A stretch of 27,739 bases of DNA from Bacilli bacterium (GTDB taxonomy: Bacteria > Bacillota_I > Bacilli_A > RF39 > UBA660), in assembly GCA_016302505.1 (NCBI GenBank), contig JAEDNL010000014.1, positions 1-27,739 on the forward strand, read 5' to 3'. The notes beneath the pieces were generated by a model that was not told the DNA's origin, searched no databases, and was given only the letters and a program-made list of their open reading frames with translations. Position 1 is the first letter of the stretch, and the number at the start of each line of letters is the position of its first letter. The translations under genes and the position numbers were made by a program. Positions 8,114-15,924 of the stretch are shown here, one piece after another.

Positions 8114-9355
8114 ATGAAAAAAATTATTAAAAATTATAAATCATATTTTATTTTAATAGGAAGTATATTACTGGGTACTATAATGGGACTTATATTTAAA
8201 GAAAAAGCATCTATAGTAAGTCCATTAGGTGATTTATTCTTAAATATGTTACTTGTAATAGTAGTACCATTAATATTTTTAACATTATCAACATCCATTG
8301 GTAAAATGAAACAACCAAAAAGAATAGGAAAGATTTTAGTAACAGTTATTTTAGTTTTCATAGTTACATCTATAGTAAGTGTTTTTGTAGGATTAGGCAC
8401 ATCAAAAATGTTCAAACTTGTAGATATAAAAGATACTAATAGTATTAAAGAAGTATTGTTAAATGATGATGTTGTAGAAAAAGAAGATGTAAACTTTCTT
8501 CAAAGAACAGTTGATACTATAAGCGTAAATGATTTTTCAAAGGTTTTATCAAGAGACAATATGATTGCTCTAATAATATTTTCTATACTGTTTGGTATAA
8601 GTATTAATATGTCAAAAGGTAAAGGTGAAAAACTACTATGCGTACTAGAAAGCGCCAATCATGTAGTTCAATCATTTATTAAATTAATTATGTTTTATGC
8701 TCCTATTGGGCTTGGATGCTATTTTGCATCTCTTGTTGGAACATTTGGAGGTGAGATTGCAGTCGGTTATGGTAAAACATTTATAATTTATACTATAGTA
8801 GCAGTATTATTCTATTTTACAGTTTATTCTATATATGCTTTTATTGCAGGTGGAAAAAACGGTTTTATAAGTTACTGGAAAAATATTTTACCAGCAACAC
8901 TAACTTCTTTAGGAACATGTTCATCAGCTGCATCAATTCCAGTAAATACAATGTGCGCAAAAAATATAGGTGTTCCAGATGATATTGCAGACACTACTAT
9001 ACCACTAGGAACAAGTTTTCATAAAGATGGTTCAATAATAGGAAGTGTTTTCAAAATTATGTTCTTAGTTTGCTTATTTAATAGTGATGTATCATCATTA
9101 AAAATATTAGGTGTTGCACTTTTAGCTACACTACTTGTAACTGCTGTACCTATAGGTGGTGGAACAATATCAGAAATGCTAATTATTACAATGTTAGGTT
9201 TTCCAATATCAGCACTACCTATCTTAACAATTATTGCAACTATAATAGACCCTCCTGCTACTATGTTAAATGTAGTTGGTGACTCAGCAAGTAGTATGCT
9301 CGTTTCAAGAATCGTTGACGGAAAACATTGGATGAAAAAAAGAAGTTCAATTTAA
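8114..9355 (+). CDS. Dicarboxylate/amino acid:cation symporter (DAACS family)
   Basis: This 413-residue membrane protein belongs to the sodium:dicarboxylate (glutamate/serine/aspartate) symporter family. Two hallmark re-entrant regions are visible: SLGTCSSAAS (265-274, serine-rich hairpin 1) and PIGGGTISEM in hairpin 2, followed by the TIIDPPATMLNVVGDS segment of helix 8. The N-terminal PLGDLFLNMLLVIVVPLIFLTL run is also typical. It imports an acidic or small neutral amino acid, or a dicarboxylate, with Na+ or H+; the substrate cannot be read from sequence. The start follows AGGAGGAATAAAG. It is transcribed alone, divergent from fbp and convergent with the ABC-F gene. Confidence 0.92.
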   Translation: MKKIIKNYKSYFILIGSILLGTIMGLIFKEKASIVSPLGDLFLNMLLVIVVPLIFLTLSTSIGKMKQPKRIGKILVTVILVFIVTSIVSVFVGLGTSKMFKLVDIKDTNSIKEVLLNDDVVEKEDVNFLQRTVDTISVNDFSKVLSRDNMIALIIFSILFGISINMSKGKGEKLLCVLESANHVVQSFIKLIMFYAPIGLGCYFASLVGTFGGEIAVGYGKTFIIYTIVAVLFYFTVYSIYAFIAGGKNGFISYWKNILPATLTSLGTCSSAASIPVNTMCAKNIGVPDDIADTTIPLGTSFHKDGSIIGSVFKIMFLVCLFNSDVSSLKILGVALLATLLVTAVPIGGGTISEMLIITMLGFPISALPILTIIATIIDPPATMLNVVGDSASSMLVSRIVDGKHWMKKRSSI

Positions 9356-9377
9356 TTCAATTGAATTTCTTTTTTTA
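9341..9377. terminator. Bidirectional terminator between symporter and ABC-F/APH genes
   Basis: A 12-bp stem with one G-U pair (9341-9352 with 9359-9370, loop of 6) is followed by a T-run on the plus strand and preceded by an A-run, so it can stop transcription from both convergent genes. Confidence 0.8.
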
Positions 9378-11753
9378 TAAACTTAATAATATTCTATAAT
9401 AATCACTCTTAAATTCATCTTTTTCAATACCAAGTTTTTCATAAAAAACATCAATATACTCTTTACCATAGTTTCTTTCAATAGACATTTCACATACAAC
9501 TATATCATAATAAATATCACAAAGACCAGCATTTTCAGTATCAATAAAGCCACTAAAATGTCCATTAGAAGCATAGATATTAGGAAGAGACATATCACCA
9601 TGAGTAAATCCAATAATTTGTTTAGGCATATTTCCTTTTAAATATTTAAGTATTGCTTCTTTAGTATGAAACCTATCAAGTATTTCTTTCTTAATATCAC
9701 TATTTTTTATATTATTAATATTTTCCTCTATTCTTTTAATTTTAACAGGAATTGTCTCATCAATAATACAATCAGTATACTCTATATTATATAAAGCATT
9801 AAACGCCTCAACAATAATATCAATTCCCTCTATAACATGGTTATTAAAATAATTGTCGCAAAGCATAATCCCATCAAGTGACTTTGTTAATAAATAAGAT
9901 ACACCATTATATTTTTCATAAAATACTTTTTCTGGAACGCTTATTTTATCTTTTAAATAATCTATACTAATAGACTCTTTAGATAAATGTTTAGCAATTT
10001 TTAAATAATATATCTTACTTTTTTTTCTAATTTTATATACCCTAGAGTCAGAACAACCAATAGTTACTTCCTCAATATTAGTTGAAGTCTTTAAAAACTC
10101 ATTCAATCTATTACTTCCTTTAATAATAGTTTGAGGTTTTATTTTTTCTTTCAATTCGACTTTAACAGGTTTATTCTTTATAGAATCGTAATTGCCATCA
10201 TATGTTATCATCTTTTTATCTTGAATCGTAACGATTTTAGTTGCAATTTTATTAATAAAATATCTATCATGTGAAATAAATAAAATAGTTCCCTCATAAT
10301 TTAATAAAGACTCTTCAAGTATCTCACGAGTGTCAATATCAATATGATTAGTAGGTTCATCTAATATTAATAAGTTAGCATTTTTAAGAATAAGTTCAAG
10401 TAGTTTAAGTCTAACTTTCTCACCACCACTCAAACTCTTTATTTTTTTATTAATATTATCAGATGTAAAGTAAAACTGATTTAATTTACTTCTAAGTTCA
10501 CTCTCACTACCAACAAATATTTTTCTCATATGTTCATAAATTGTCAAATCCTCATTGTCAAATCTAATTTCTTGTGGAATGTATCCAATCTTAATATTTG
10601 TACCTAATTTTATATTATCATGTGTATTATTTAATATATTTTTTATTAAAGTTGTTTTACCAACACCATTTTTACCCATCAAGCAAACTCTTTCTTTATA
10701 ATACACTTCCATATTAGCTTTTTTAAGTAATTCCCTGTTACCTATTGATAAATCAAAATTGGAAATTGTAAGTACTCTATTAGAAGTCCTCTCATCAACT
10801 TTAAGATTAATTTTAAGTTCATTCTTAGTTTTAGGTTTCTCTATTATGTCCATTTTTTGTAATCTAGTTTCTATAGCCTTAGCCCTTCTAAAAAACATAG
10901 GATTATTGCCCTTTGTACCCCATTGTCTATATCTTATTATTGCTTCTTTTAAAGCTTTAATTTCTTTTTGTTGATTCTTATAATTTTTAAACTCCAACAT
11001 CAATCTTTTTTCAGATTCTTTTAAATAATATGAATAATTTCCATGATACACACCAGCACTACCATTTTCCATTTCTATTATTTTATTAACAGTTCTATCA
11101 AGAAAATATCTATCATGACTAATTATTACAACTGTACCATTATAATTTGATAAATACTCCTCAAACCACTCTAAAGTATCAATATCTAAATGATTAGTTG
11201 GTTCATCTAAAAGTAAAATGTCTGGATTTGAAAGAACAATAGATGCAAGATTAATGAGAGTTTTTTCTCCTCCACTTAATTTATTATATTCTCTATCAAG
11301 TAATTCATCAGAAATTTTAAAACCACTTCTAATCTTTTCAATCATTTCCTTTAAATTATATCCACCTTTAATTCTAAACTCTTCCTGCAATTTATCAAAA
11401 TTTTTAATATCCTTCTCATTACTAGTCATATTTTTAACAAAAGTATTTATTCTATTTTCTAAATCTAATAACTCACTTACTCCTCTTAAATATACACTTC
11501 TAGCAATAACACCGTCTTTTTCTTCAGGAGGTATTTGAGTTAAATATCCTATTTTACTTTCTTTTCTAATTGATACGCTCCCACTGTCACTAGTTTCAAG
11601 ACCCATAATAATCCTAAGTGTAGTACTTTTACCACACCCATTACTTCCTATTAAAGCAACTCTCTCATTTGTTTTTATATCAAAAGATAAATTATTAAGT
11701 ACGTTATTATATCCATAACTTTTATTTATTTTATTTAAACTTATTTCTATCAT
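9375..11753 (-). CDS. ABC-F protein fused to an APH(3')-like aminoglycoside kinase domain
   Basis: A single 792-codon frame joins two resistance-type modules. Residues 1-540 are a full ABC-F ATPase with no membrane segments: Walker A GSNGCGKST (36-44), signature LSGGE (159-163), Walker B LLLDEP (180-185), linker with RYRQWGTKG (274-282), second Walker A GKNGVGKT (360-367), signature LSGGE (441-445), Walker B LILDEP (462-467). ABC-F proteins act on the ribosome, some protecting it from antibiotics. Residues about 545-792 are APH(3')-like: GCSDSRVYK (566-574), YLK with Lys585, a possible Glu593, HGDxxxxN with Asp720 and Asn725, and GFID with Asp738. The Asp-Asn-Asp spacing (5 and 13) equals that of APH(3')-IIIa (D190, N195, D208), and the tail continues to YYRILLSL like YYILLDELF. 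Start has GAGGAGATTGTT. Substrate is unproven. Other reading: an ABC-F carrying a kinase with a different target. Confidence 0.9.
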   Translation of the reverse strand: MIEISLNKINKSYGYNNVLNNLSFDIKTNERVALIGSNGCGKSTTLRIIMGLETSDSGSVSIRKESKIGYLTQIPPEEKDGVIARSVYLRGVSELLDLENRINTFVKNMTSNEKDIKNFDKLQEEFRIKGGYNLKEMIEKIRSGFKISDELLDREYNKLSGGEKTLINLASIVLSNPDILLLDEPTNHLDIDTLEWFEEYLSNYNGTVVIISHDRYFLDRTVNKIIEMENGSAGVYHGNYSYYLKESEKRLMLEFKNYKNQQKEIKALKEAIIRYRQWGTKGNNPMFFRRAKAIETRLQKMDIIEKPKTKNELKINLKVDERTSNRVLTISNFDLSIGNRELLKKANMEVYYKERVCLMGKNGVGKTTLIKNILNNTHDNIKLGTNIKIGYIPQEIRFDNEDLTIYEHMRKIFVGSESELRSKLNQFYFTSDNINKKIKSLSGGEKVRLKLLELILKNANLLILDEPTNHIDIDTREILEESLLNYEGTILFISHDRYFINKIATKIVTIQDKKMITYDGNYDSIKNKPVKVELKEKIKPQTIIKGSNRLNEFLKTSTNIEEVTIGCSDSRVYKIRKKSKIYYLKIAKHLSKESISIDYLKDKISVPEKVFYEKYNGVSYLLTKSLDGIMLCDNYFNNHVIEGIDIIVEAFNALYNIEYTDCIIDETIPVKIKRIEENINNIKNSDIKKEILDRFHTKEAILKYLKGNMPKQIIGFTHGDMSLPNIYASNGHFSGFIDTENAGLCDIYYDIVVCEMSIERNYGKEYIDVFYEKLGIEKDEFKSDYYRILLSL

Positions 11754-11780
11754 AACAATCTCCTCTAAATTTTAACATGC

Positions 11781-11823
11781 AAAAAAATACACACTTTTTA
11801 ATCTAAAGGACTAAACAAGTGTG
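11781..11823 (-). terminator. Attenuator terminator in the leader of the ABC-F/APH gene
   Basis: On the minus strand a 13-bp stem with one bulged base and one G-U pair (11810-11823 with 11790-11802, loop of 7) is followed shortly by seven Ts. Its 5' arm overlaps the last codons and stop of the leader ORF at 11811-11864. It lies between the promoter and the ABC-F start, so it would stop transcription unless a ribosome or alternative fold blocks it. Confidence 0.75.
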
Positions 11824-11864
11824 ATATTACTTTTATACATAATTCTACGACCAATGTACATCAT
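11811..11864 (-). CDS. Leader peptide of the ABC-F/APH gene (MMYIGRRIMYKSNITLV)
   Basis: A 17-codon frame begins at 11864 after a strong AAAGGTGA ribosome site (11869-11876) and ends with TAG inside the 5' arm of the terminator at 11781-11823. This is the arrangement of ribosome-mediated attenuators known before several antibiotic-resistance ABC-F and methylase genes, where a drug-stalled ribosome on the leader prevents terminator formation. A perfect 9-bp inverted repeat (11821-11829 with 11864-11872) can fold the leader start region against codons 12-15 and shares three bases with the terminator stem, giving mutually exclusive folds. The peptide sequence does not match a leader I know; the tandem Arg codons 6-7 are a notable candidate stall site. 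Confidence 0.65.
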   Translation of the reverse strand: MMYIGRRIMYKSNITLV

Positions 11865-11883
11865 AATATCACCTTTCGAATGT

Positions 11884-11912
11884 ATTTTAACACAAAGAAA
11901 AGTAATAATCAA
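11884..11912 (-). promoter_or_regulatory. Promoter of the leader and ABC-F/APH gene
   Basis: On the minus strand TTGATT (11907-11912), exactly 17 bases, then TAAAAT (11884-11889). The expected start near 11877 lies directly before the leader ribosome site. It sits just past the stop of the rRNA methyltransferase-like gene. Confidence 0.65.
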
Positions 11913-11915
11913 ATA

Positions 11916-12704
11916 CTATTTTAAAGTTTCAAATATAAGTTCATATTCTTCATTAGATAAATTTTCCATTTGTTTATTTAATGTAATCTCTGGAATATTA
12001 TAACTTTTAATAATTTCCTTACTTTCTCTCTTAGTTAATCTTTTACCATGTAACTTAGAAAATTCTATTAAAGCTTCCATTATATTATTTTTGAGTTTAC
12101 GTTCTCTATTATAAAACATCTCTCTAAAAATAAATCTTTTAAAACTATATTTTAATTCCTCTCTATTTACAGGTTTAAGTTTAATAATTGATGACATAAC
12201 TCTAGGTGCAGGGTCAAAACAATTTGGTTCTATATCTCTTATCCTTTCAACATTAAAAAATGAATTGGTAAGTAAAGATAATTTAGTTAAAGATTTATTA
12301 CATACATTGTCAGCAAATCTTTTACCTACTATTAAAATACTTTCTTTAAATTCACATCTTAATAATTTTTCAATAAAAGGTTCTGTTATAGAATATGGAA
12401 GTGCCGAAATTATCTTATCACAAGGTGGTATATATAAATTTAATGCATTTCCATATAATACATCTATATTTTTATATTTATCTTTTAATACATTAATAAA
12501 ATGTTCAAGATTCAAATCCAATTCAATACATGTAACATGTTTCCCTTTTTTTGCTAGTAACTCTGTTATGATACCCTTTCCTGGACCTATTTCAACAATT
12601 TCGTCATCTATAGATAATTCACAAGCATCAATAAAATCATTCAATACTTTTTTGTCAATCAAAAAATGTTGATCAAAATAATCTATATTATTTATAAATT
12701 CCAT
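11916..12704 (-). CDS. KsgA/Erm/Dim1-family rRNA adenine dimethyltransferase-like protein with altered motif IV
   Basis: This 262-residue protein has the family layout: DQHFLID (11-17, like QNFLID of KsgA), the SAM-binding loop EIGPGKGI (38-45), acidic ELD (61-63), GNAL (85-88), and the late FDPAPRVMSS block (163-172). The active-site motif that reads N-(L/I)-P-(Y/F) in KsgA, Erm and Dim1 is here ALPY (101-104): the Asn that contacts the target adenine N6 is replaced by Ala. It may thus be a divergent paralog with changed activity and not the housekeeping KsgA. The C-terminal segment is KsgA-like (NRERKLKNNI). ATG 12704 follows GGTGA; a TTG at 12716 is unlikely. It lies directly upstream of the ABC-F/APH unit. 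Confidence 0.8.
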   Translation of the reverse strand: MEFINNIDYFDQHFLIDKKVLNDFIDACELSIDDEIVEIGPGKGIITELLAKKGKHVTCIELDLNLEHFINVLKDKYKNIDVLYGNALNLYIPPCDKIISALPYSITEPFIEKLLRCEFKESILIVGKRFADNVCNKSLTKLSLLTNSFFNVERIRDIEPNCFDPAPRVMSSIIKLKPVNREELKYSFKRFIFREMFYNRERKLKNNIMEALIEFSKLHGKRLTKRESKEIIKSYNIPEITLNKQMENLSNEEYELIFETLK

Positions 12705-12720
12705 ATAAATCACCAATATT

Positions 12721-12729
12721 ATTATAGCA
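12721..12729 (-). promoter_or_regulatory. Extended -10 of the methyltransferase-like gene
   Basis: TGCTATAAT on the minus strand; the expected start near 12714 leaves only about ten leader bases, beginning at the GGTGA ribosome site. No clear -35. Confidence 0.45.
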
Positions 12730-12769
12730 ACATTTAAGTTTTATAAAATACTTTTTCCATAATTTTACA

Positions 12770-13429
12770 CTAACTATTAAATATATTAAATGGGTATCTA
12801 TCTGGAAGAGGTATACTAAACGTTAACAATTTTTTAGTTGTAGGATGAATAAACTCTATTTGTTTAGCAAATAATGCTATTTGATGACCAGTAACTGCAT
12901 TTTTATTATATTTATGATCACCAACTAAAGGATGACCAAAATTAGACATTTGCACTCTTATTTGATGACTTCTTCCAGTTAATAATTCTATTTCAACAAG
13001 AGATAAACCATTTTTATATTTTAATAGTTTATATTTTAATATAGACTCTTTTCCATTAGGATCCACTTTAACAATGTTTTTCTTGGTATCTTTAAGTAAC
13101 TTATCAACTAAAGTACCACTATCACAAACATTTCCAATAACAACAGCATTGTATATCTTCTTAAAACTCTTAACTCTTATTTGCTCACTTAATCTTGATG
13201 CAGCTTTACTAGTTTTAGCAAAAACCATTATTCCACCAACAGGCCTGTCTAATCTATGAACAAGTCCTAAATATACATTCCCAGGTTTATTATATTTATG
13301 TTTAATATATTCTTTTAATATTGTTAATAAATCTTTATCTTTACTACTATCTTCTTGTACAGGTATATTGATAGGTTTTTCAACAACTAATAAATGATTA
13401 TCTTCATATATAATATTAATATTATTCAT
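12770..13429 (-). CDS. RluA-family pseudouridine synthase
   Basis: This 219-residue protein converts specific uridines in rRNA or tRNA to pseudouridine. The catalytic motif is HRLDRPVGG (58-66) with Asp61, followed by VFAKTSKAASRLSEQ and the substrate-binding block GRSHQIRVQM. It starts with YEDNHLLVVEKP, typical of RluA proteins without an S4 domain, and its length fits the short RluC/RluD-like members. ATG 13429 is chosen over 13456 because homology begins at IIYEDNHLLVV. The ATG overlaps the end of the upstream methyltransferase gene by eight bases, indicating coupled translation. The exact target base cannot be read from the sequence. Confidence 0.92.
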   Translation of the reverse strand: MNNINIIYEDNHLLVVEKPINIPVQEDSSKDKDLLTILKEYIKHKYNKPGNVYLGLVHRLDRPVGGIMVFAKTSKAASRLSEQIRVKSFKKIYNAVVIGNVCDSGTLVDKLLKDTKKNIVKVDPNGKESILKYKLLKYKNGLSLVEIELLTGRSHQIRVQMSNFGHPLVGDHKYNKNAVTGHQIALFAKQIEFIHPTTKKLLTFSIPLPDRYPFNIFNS

Positions 13430-14291
13430 TAGATTCCCATCTTCCATAAACACCACATGCTAAATTCATATCCCTAGATGATATTTTAAGACCAATTTCA
13501 TCTGTAGTTATAACACCATTAAATTTAGATAATGAACTAGTCATTAAAACATTTTTAAGTATTTCAGGCGTTATTCCCTTAGTGTAAGAATTTACTAAAA
13601 AAAACAACGGTTTATCACTCAAAATATCAATACAACTTTCTATCAATTTATTTAAACTATCTTCAAATCTCCATAGTTCTTTTGATGGTCCTCTTCCATA
13701 TGTAGGGGGATCCATTATTATCGCATCATACTTATTTCCTCTTCTTTTTTCCCTTTCAACAAATTTTAAACAATCATCACATATATATCTTATTTTATTT
13801 TGCTCAATATGAGATAACTTAGCATTTTCTTTAGCCCACTCATTCATTCCTTGTGATGCATCAACATGTACCACTTCTACCGCACCAGCATAAGAACTTG
13901 CGATCGTTGCGCCTCCAGTATAAGCAAAAAGATTTAATACTTTAATTTTTCTATTAGCATTTTTAATTTTATTTATAATGAAATCCCAATTGGCTGCTTG
14001 TTCTGGGAAAAGACCAGTATGTTTAAAACCAGTAGGGCTAACCTTAAACTTTAATTCTTTATAATTAATAGTCCAAAATTCAGGTAAATCTTTTCTCTTT
14101 TCCCAATACCCACCACCTTTTTCACTTCTATGATAAATTGCACTAAATTTATTCCATTCTTGAGTATCTTCATGTGTCCATAATGCCCAAGGATCAGGTC
14201 TTCTTAATATAATATTACCCCAACTTTCTAACTTCTCACCATTCCCAGCATCAATTAATTTATAATCTTTCCAATCGTTACTTACAAGCAT
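13422..14291 (-). CDS. Class I SAM-dependent methyltransferase (RlmI/RlmK-like)
   Basis: This 289-residue protein has the Rossmann methyltransferase core of the RlmI/RlmK group: LFAYTGGATI (121-130) is motif I, VHVDASQGMNEWAKEN (141-156) is motif II and MDPPTYGRG (193-201) is motif IV with the DPPxY signature of base methyltransferases. The N-terminal 100 residues (WGNIILRRPDPWALW, GFKHTGLFPEQAANW) are characteristic of the short members that lack the PUA domain. It probably methylates rRNA; the specific site is not known. It starts after GGGAGGAAAAT, downstream of an extended -10, and forms a two-gene operon with the pseudouridine synthase. Confidence 0.88.
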   Translation of the reverse strand: MLVSNDWKDYKLIDAGNGEKLESWGNIILRRPDPWALWTHEDTQEWNKFSAIYHRSEKGGGYWEKRKDLPEFWTINYKELKFKVSPTGFKHTGLFPEQAANWDFIINKIKNANRKIKVLNLFAYTGGATIASSYAGAVEVVHVDASQGMNEWAKENAKLSHIEQNKIRYICDDCLKFVEREKRRGNKYDAIIMDPPTYGRGPSKELWRFEDSLNKLIESCIDILSDKPLFFLVNSYTKGITPEILKNVLMTSSLSKFNGVITTDEIGLKISSRDMNLACGVYGRWESNE

Positions 14292-14323
14292 ATTTTCCTC
14301 CCAAAAACATTAATTACGCTTTA

Positions 14324-14332
14324 ATTATAACA
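14324..14332 (-). promoter_or_regulatory. Extended -10 of the methyltransferase/pseudouridine synthase operon
   Basis: TGTTATAAT on the minus strand, 32 bases upstream of the methyltransferase ATG. No strong -35, as is allowed for extended -10 promoters. Confidence 0.5.
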
Positions 14333-14357
14333 TGTGTATTTAAAAAAATATACAATT

Positions 14358-14385
14358 AAAAAAAGCAATAAAATTTTACGCTTTT
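14358..14385 (-). terminator. Terminator of the MgtC-like gene
   Basis: On the minus strand an AT-rich stem with arms AAAAGC and GCTTTT (14380-14385 with 14361-14366) enclosing the self-complementary TAAAATTTTA is followed by seven Ts. It overlaps the stop codon. Confidence 0.65.
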
Positions 14386-15088
14386 ACAATTCTTCATCAC
14401 ATATATTACACTCATCTAATTTTTTATATTCATACCTTTTAATTTTAAACTTACTAATTATATCTATAATGAAATCATTAAACTTTTTCTTTTCATTTTT
14501 GTTGACAACAAAGTCAAATTCAATATCATTATCACTTTTTATATAGTTAATAATTTCAATATCATTTTTATCTAGAATATATTTATTTATATAATCTGCT
14601 ATTTTACTTATATCACCACTATTTATTTTAACATTAAATACTTCAGTAATAGATTTATTTTTAGTTTTATCATTTATAAAATGATTTATATATCTAAGAA
14701 CTATATTAGCAAACAAAACAAATAATGTTGCAACTACTGCTTCTTCTATAAATCCACCTGCACATAACACACCAATAGCCGCATCACACCACATAGTCGC
14801 AGCAGTAGTAAGTCCTCTTACTTTATTTTTTTCAGTATCTTTAAGTATAACACCTGCACCAAAAAATCCAATTCCTGCAACAACTTGAGCTGCAATTCTA
14901 GTCGCATCTATATTATATTCACTTAATAAAAATGAAAAACTAACAAACAAATAAGAACCTATTGCAATTAAAATCATCGTTCTAAGTCCTAGAGAACGTC
15001 TTCTATATTGCCTTTCTATACCTAAAATAAAACTAAGAAAAAAACATATTAATAACCCAAATGAAAATTCACTATATCCCATATACAC
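14384..15088 (-). CDS. MgtC/SapB family membrane protein
   Basis: This 234-residue protein has the MgtC pattern: about four membrane helices in the first 130 residues with the conserved stretches GIERQYRRRSLGLRTMILIAIG and ARIAAQVVAGIGFFGAGVILK, then LTTAATMWCDAAIGVLCAGGF. The last 90 residues form a soluble tail. MgtC proteins are linked to magnesium limitation and control of P-type or F-type ATPases in some bacteria; the role here is inferred only from family. It has its own promoter (15110-15138), the ribosome site GAGGTG, and its own terminator, so it is a single-gene unit. Intact. Confidence 0.92.
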   Translation of the reverse strand: MYMGYSEFSFGLLICFFLSFILGIERQYRRRSLGLRTMILIAIGSYLFVSFSFLLSEYNIDATRIAAQVVAGIGFFGAGVILKDTEKNKVRGLTTAATMWCDAAIGVLCAGGFIEEAVVATLFVLFANIVLRYINHFINDKTKNKSITEVFNVKINSGDISKIADYINKYILDKNDIEIINYIKSDNDIEFDFVVNKNEKKKFNDFIIDIISKFKIKRYEYKKLDECNICDEEL

Positions 15089-15109
15089 CTCTTTATTATT
15101 ATTAATACT

Positions 15110-15138
15110 ATTTTATCACATTTTGTATATTTTAACAA
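15110..15138 (-). promoter_or_regulatory. Promoter of the MgtC-like gene
   Basis: On the minus strand TTGTTA (15133-15138), a 17-base spacer, and TAAAAT (15110-15115) preceded by TGA (extended -10). Confidence 0.6.
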
Positions 15139-15190
15139 TGTATATTATTTGTAAAAAAAATATTTTTGTATTAATATTTAATATCTGGTT

Positions 15191-15199
15191 TGATATAAT
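15191..15199 (+). promoter_or_regulatory. Extended -10 of the SAF-domain gene
   Basis: TGATATAAT on the plus strand with a TTAATA 17 bases upstream of the hexamer (15171-15176). It is divergent from the MgtC promoter and lies 18 bases before the SAF gene start. Confidence 0.5.
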
Positions 15200-15216
15200 T
15201 AACATGGTGAAATGTA

Positions 15217-15828
15217 ATGAAAAATAAAGTACTGATTTACGGAACAATACTCGTTATTATTTTACAAGTACTGTCATTAATTGGATTTATTTGTTATAAG
15301 AAAAATGAAATTAAATTGTTGAAAGTACCTGTTGCAAACAGAAAAATATATACAAATACTATTATTACAAATGATATGATTAATATGAAAAAAACTAAAG
15401 ATACAGTTGATGATAAGTATTTTATATATGTTAAAGATATAATAGGTAAAAAAGCAACAAAAGATATAAGTCCTAACGAAGTATTCTCACCAAATAATAT
15501 CAGTTCAGGAGAAATATCATTTAATTATTTTGAAAAAAATGATATTAATAACAATATATTAAAACCTTTCCTAAATTATAATAATATTAATTATTACTAT
15601 ACTGATAAAAAACAATTATTAGAAGTATCATATATGAATAAAAAATATACAATAGATGATATAATAAGATTAAATGTTATACCCTTAGAAAATGTATTAA
15701 ATAAAGCATTAAATAAAGAAGCTAACTTTAAAAGTACTATTTATTATTATAAACAATTTAATATACAAATATGTAATAATAATTTATTCATAATAAAAAA
15801 AGATAATAATAAAGATTATTGTAATTAA
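15217..15828 (+). CDS. SAF-domain membrane-anchored protein (CpaB-like N-terminus)
   Basis: This 203-residue protein has one N-terminal membrane helix (about 5-27) and then a SAF-like segment (about 35-95): LKVPVANRKIYTNTIITNDMINM, then VKDIIGKKATKDISPNEVF. This pattern is seen in CpaB/RcpC proteins of Flp-type pili and in antifreeze-like domains. CpaB is normally longer and sits in a pilus operon; no pilus genes are next to it here. The rest, about residues 110-203, is rich in Asn, Tyr and Lys and I do not recognise it. It is predicted to sit outside the membrane. The start follows GGTGA six bases upstream. Function is not assigned; a stray or reduced pilus-type accessory protein is one possibility. 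Confidence 0.7.
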   Translation: MKNKVLIYGTILVIILQVLSLIGFICYKKNEIKLLKVPVANRKIYTNTIITNDMINMKKTKDTVDDKYFIYVKDIIGKKATKDISPNEVFSPNNISSGEISFNYFEKNDINNNILKPFLNYNNINYYYTDKKQLLEVSYMNKKYTIDDIIRLNVIPLENVLNKALNKEANFKSTIYYYKQFNIQICNNNLFIIKKDNNKDYCN

Positions 15829-15852
15829 AATTAATAAATAATACTTTATTAC

Positions 15853-15884
15853 TGTAAAATGAACATATTTTTCAATATTTTACA
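15853..15884. repeat. Inverted repeat between SAF gene and phosphatase remnant
   Basis: Perfect 8-bp arms TGTAAAAT (15853-15860) and ATTTTACA (15877-15884) enclose 16 bases with a TTTTT run in the loop. It could be a weak terminator or a protein-binding site at the left border of the phosphoester gene block; no T-run follows the stem. Confidence 0.35.
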
Positions 15885-15924
15885 TGGACATACATTATAA
15901 CAATGAAAGAAAGGTATATAATTT

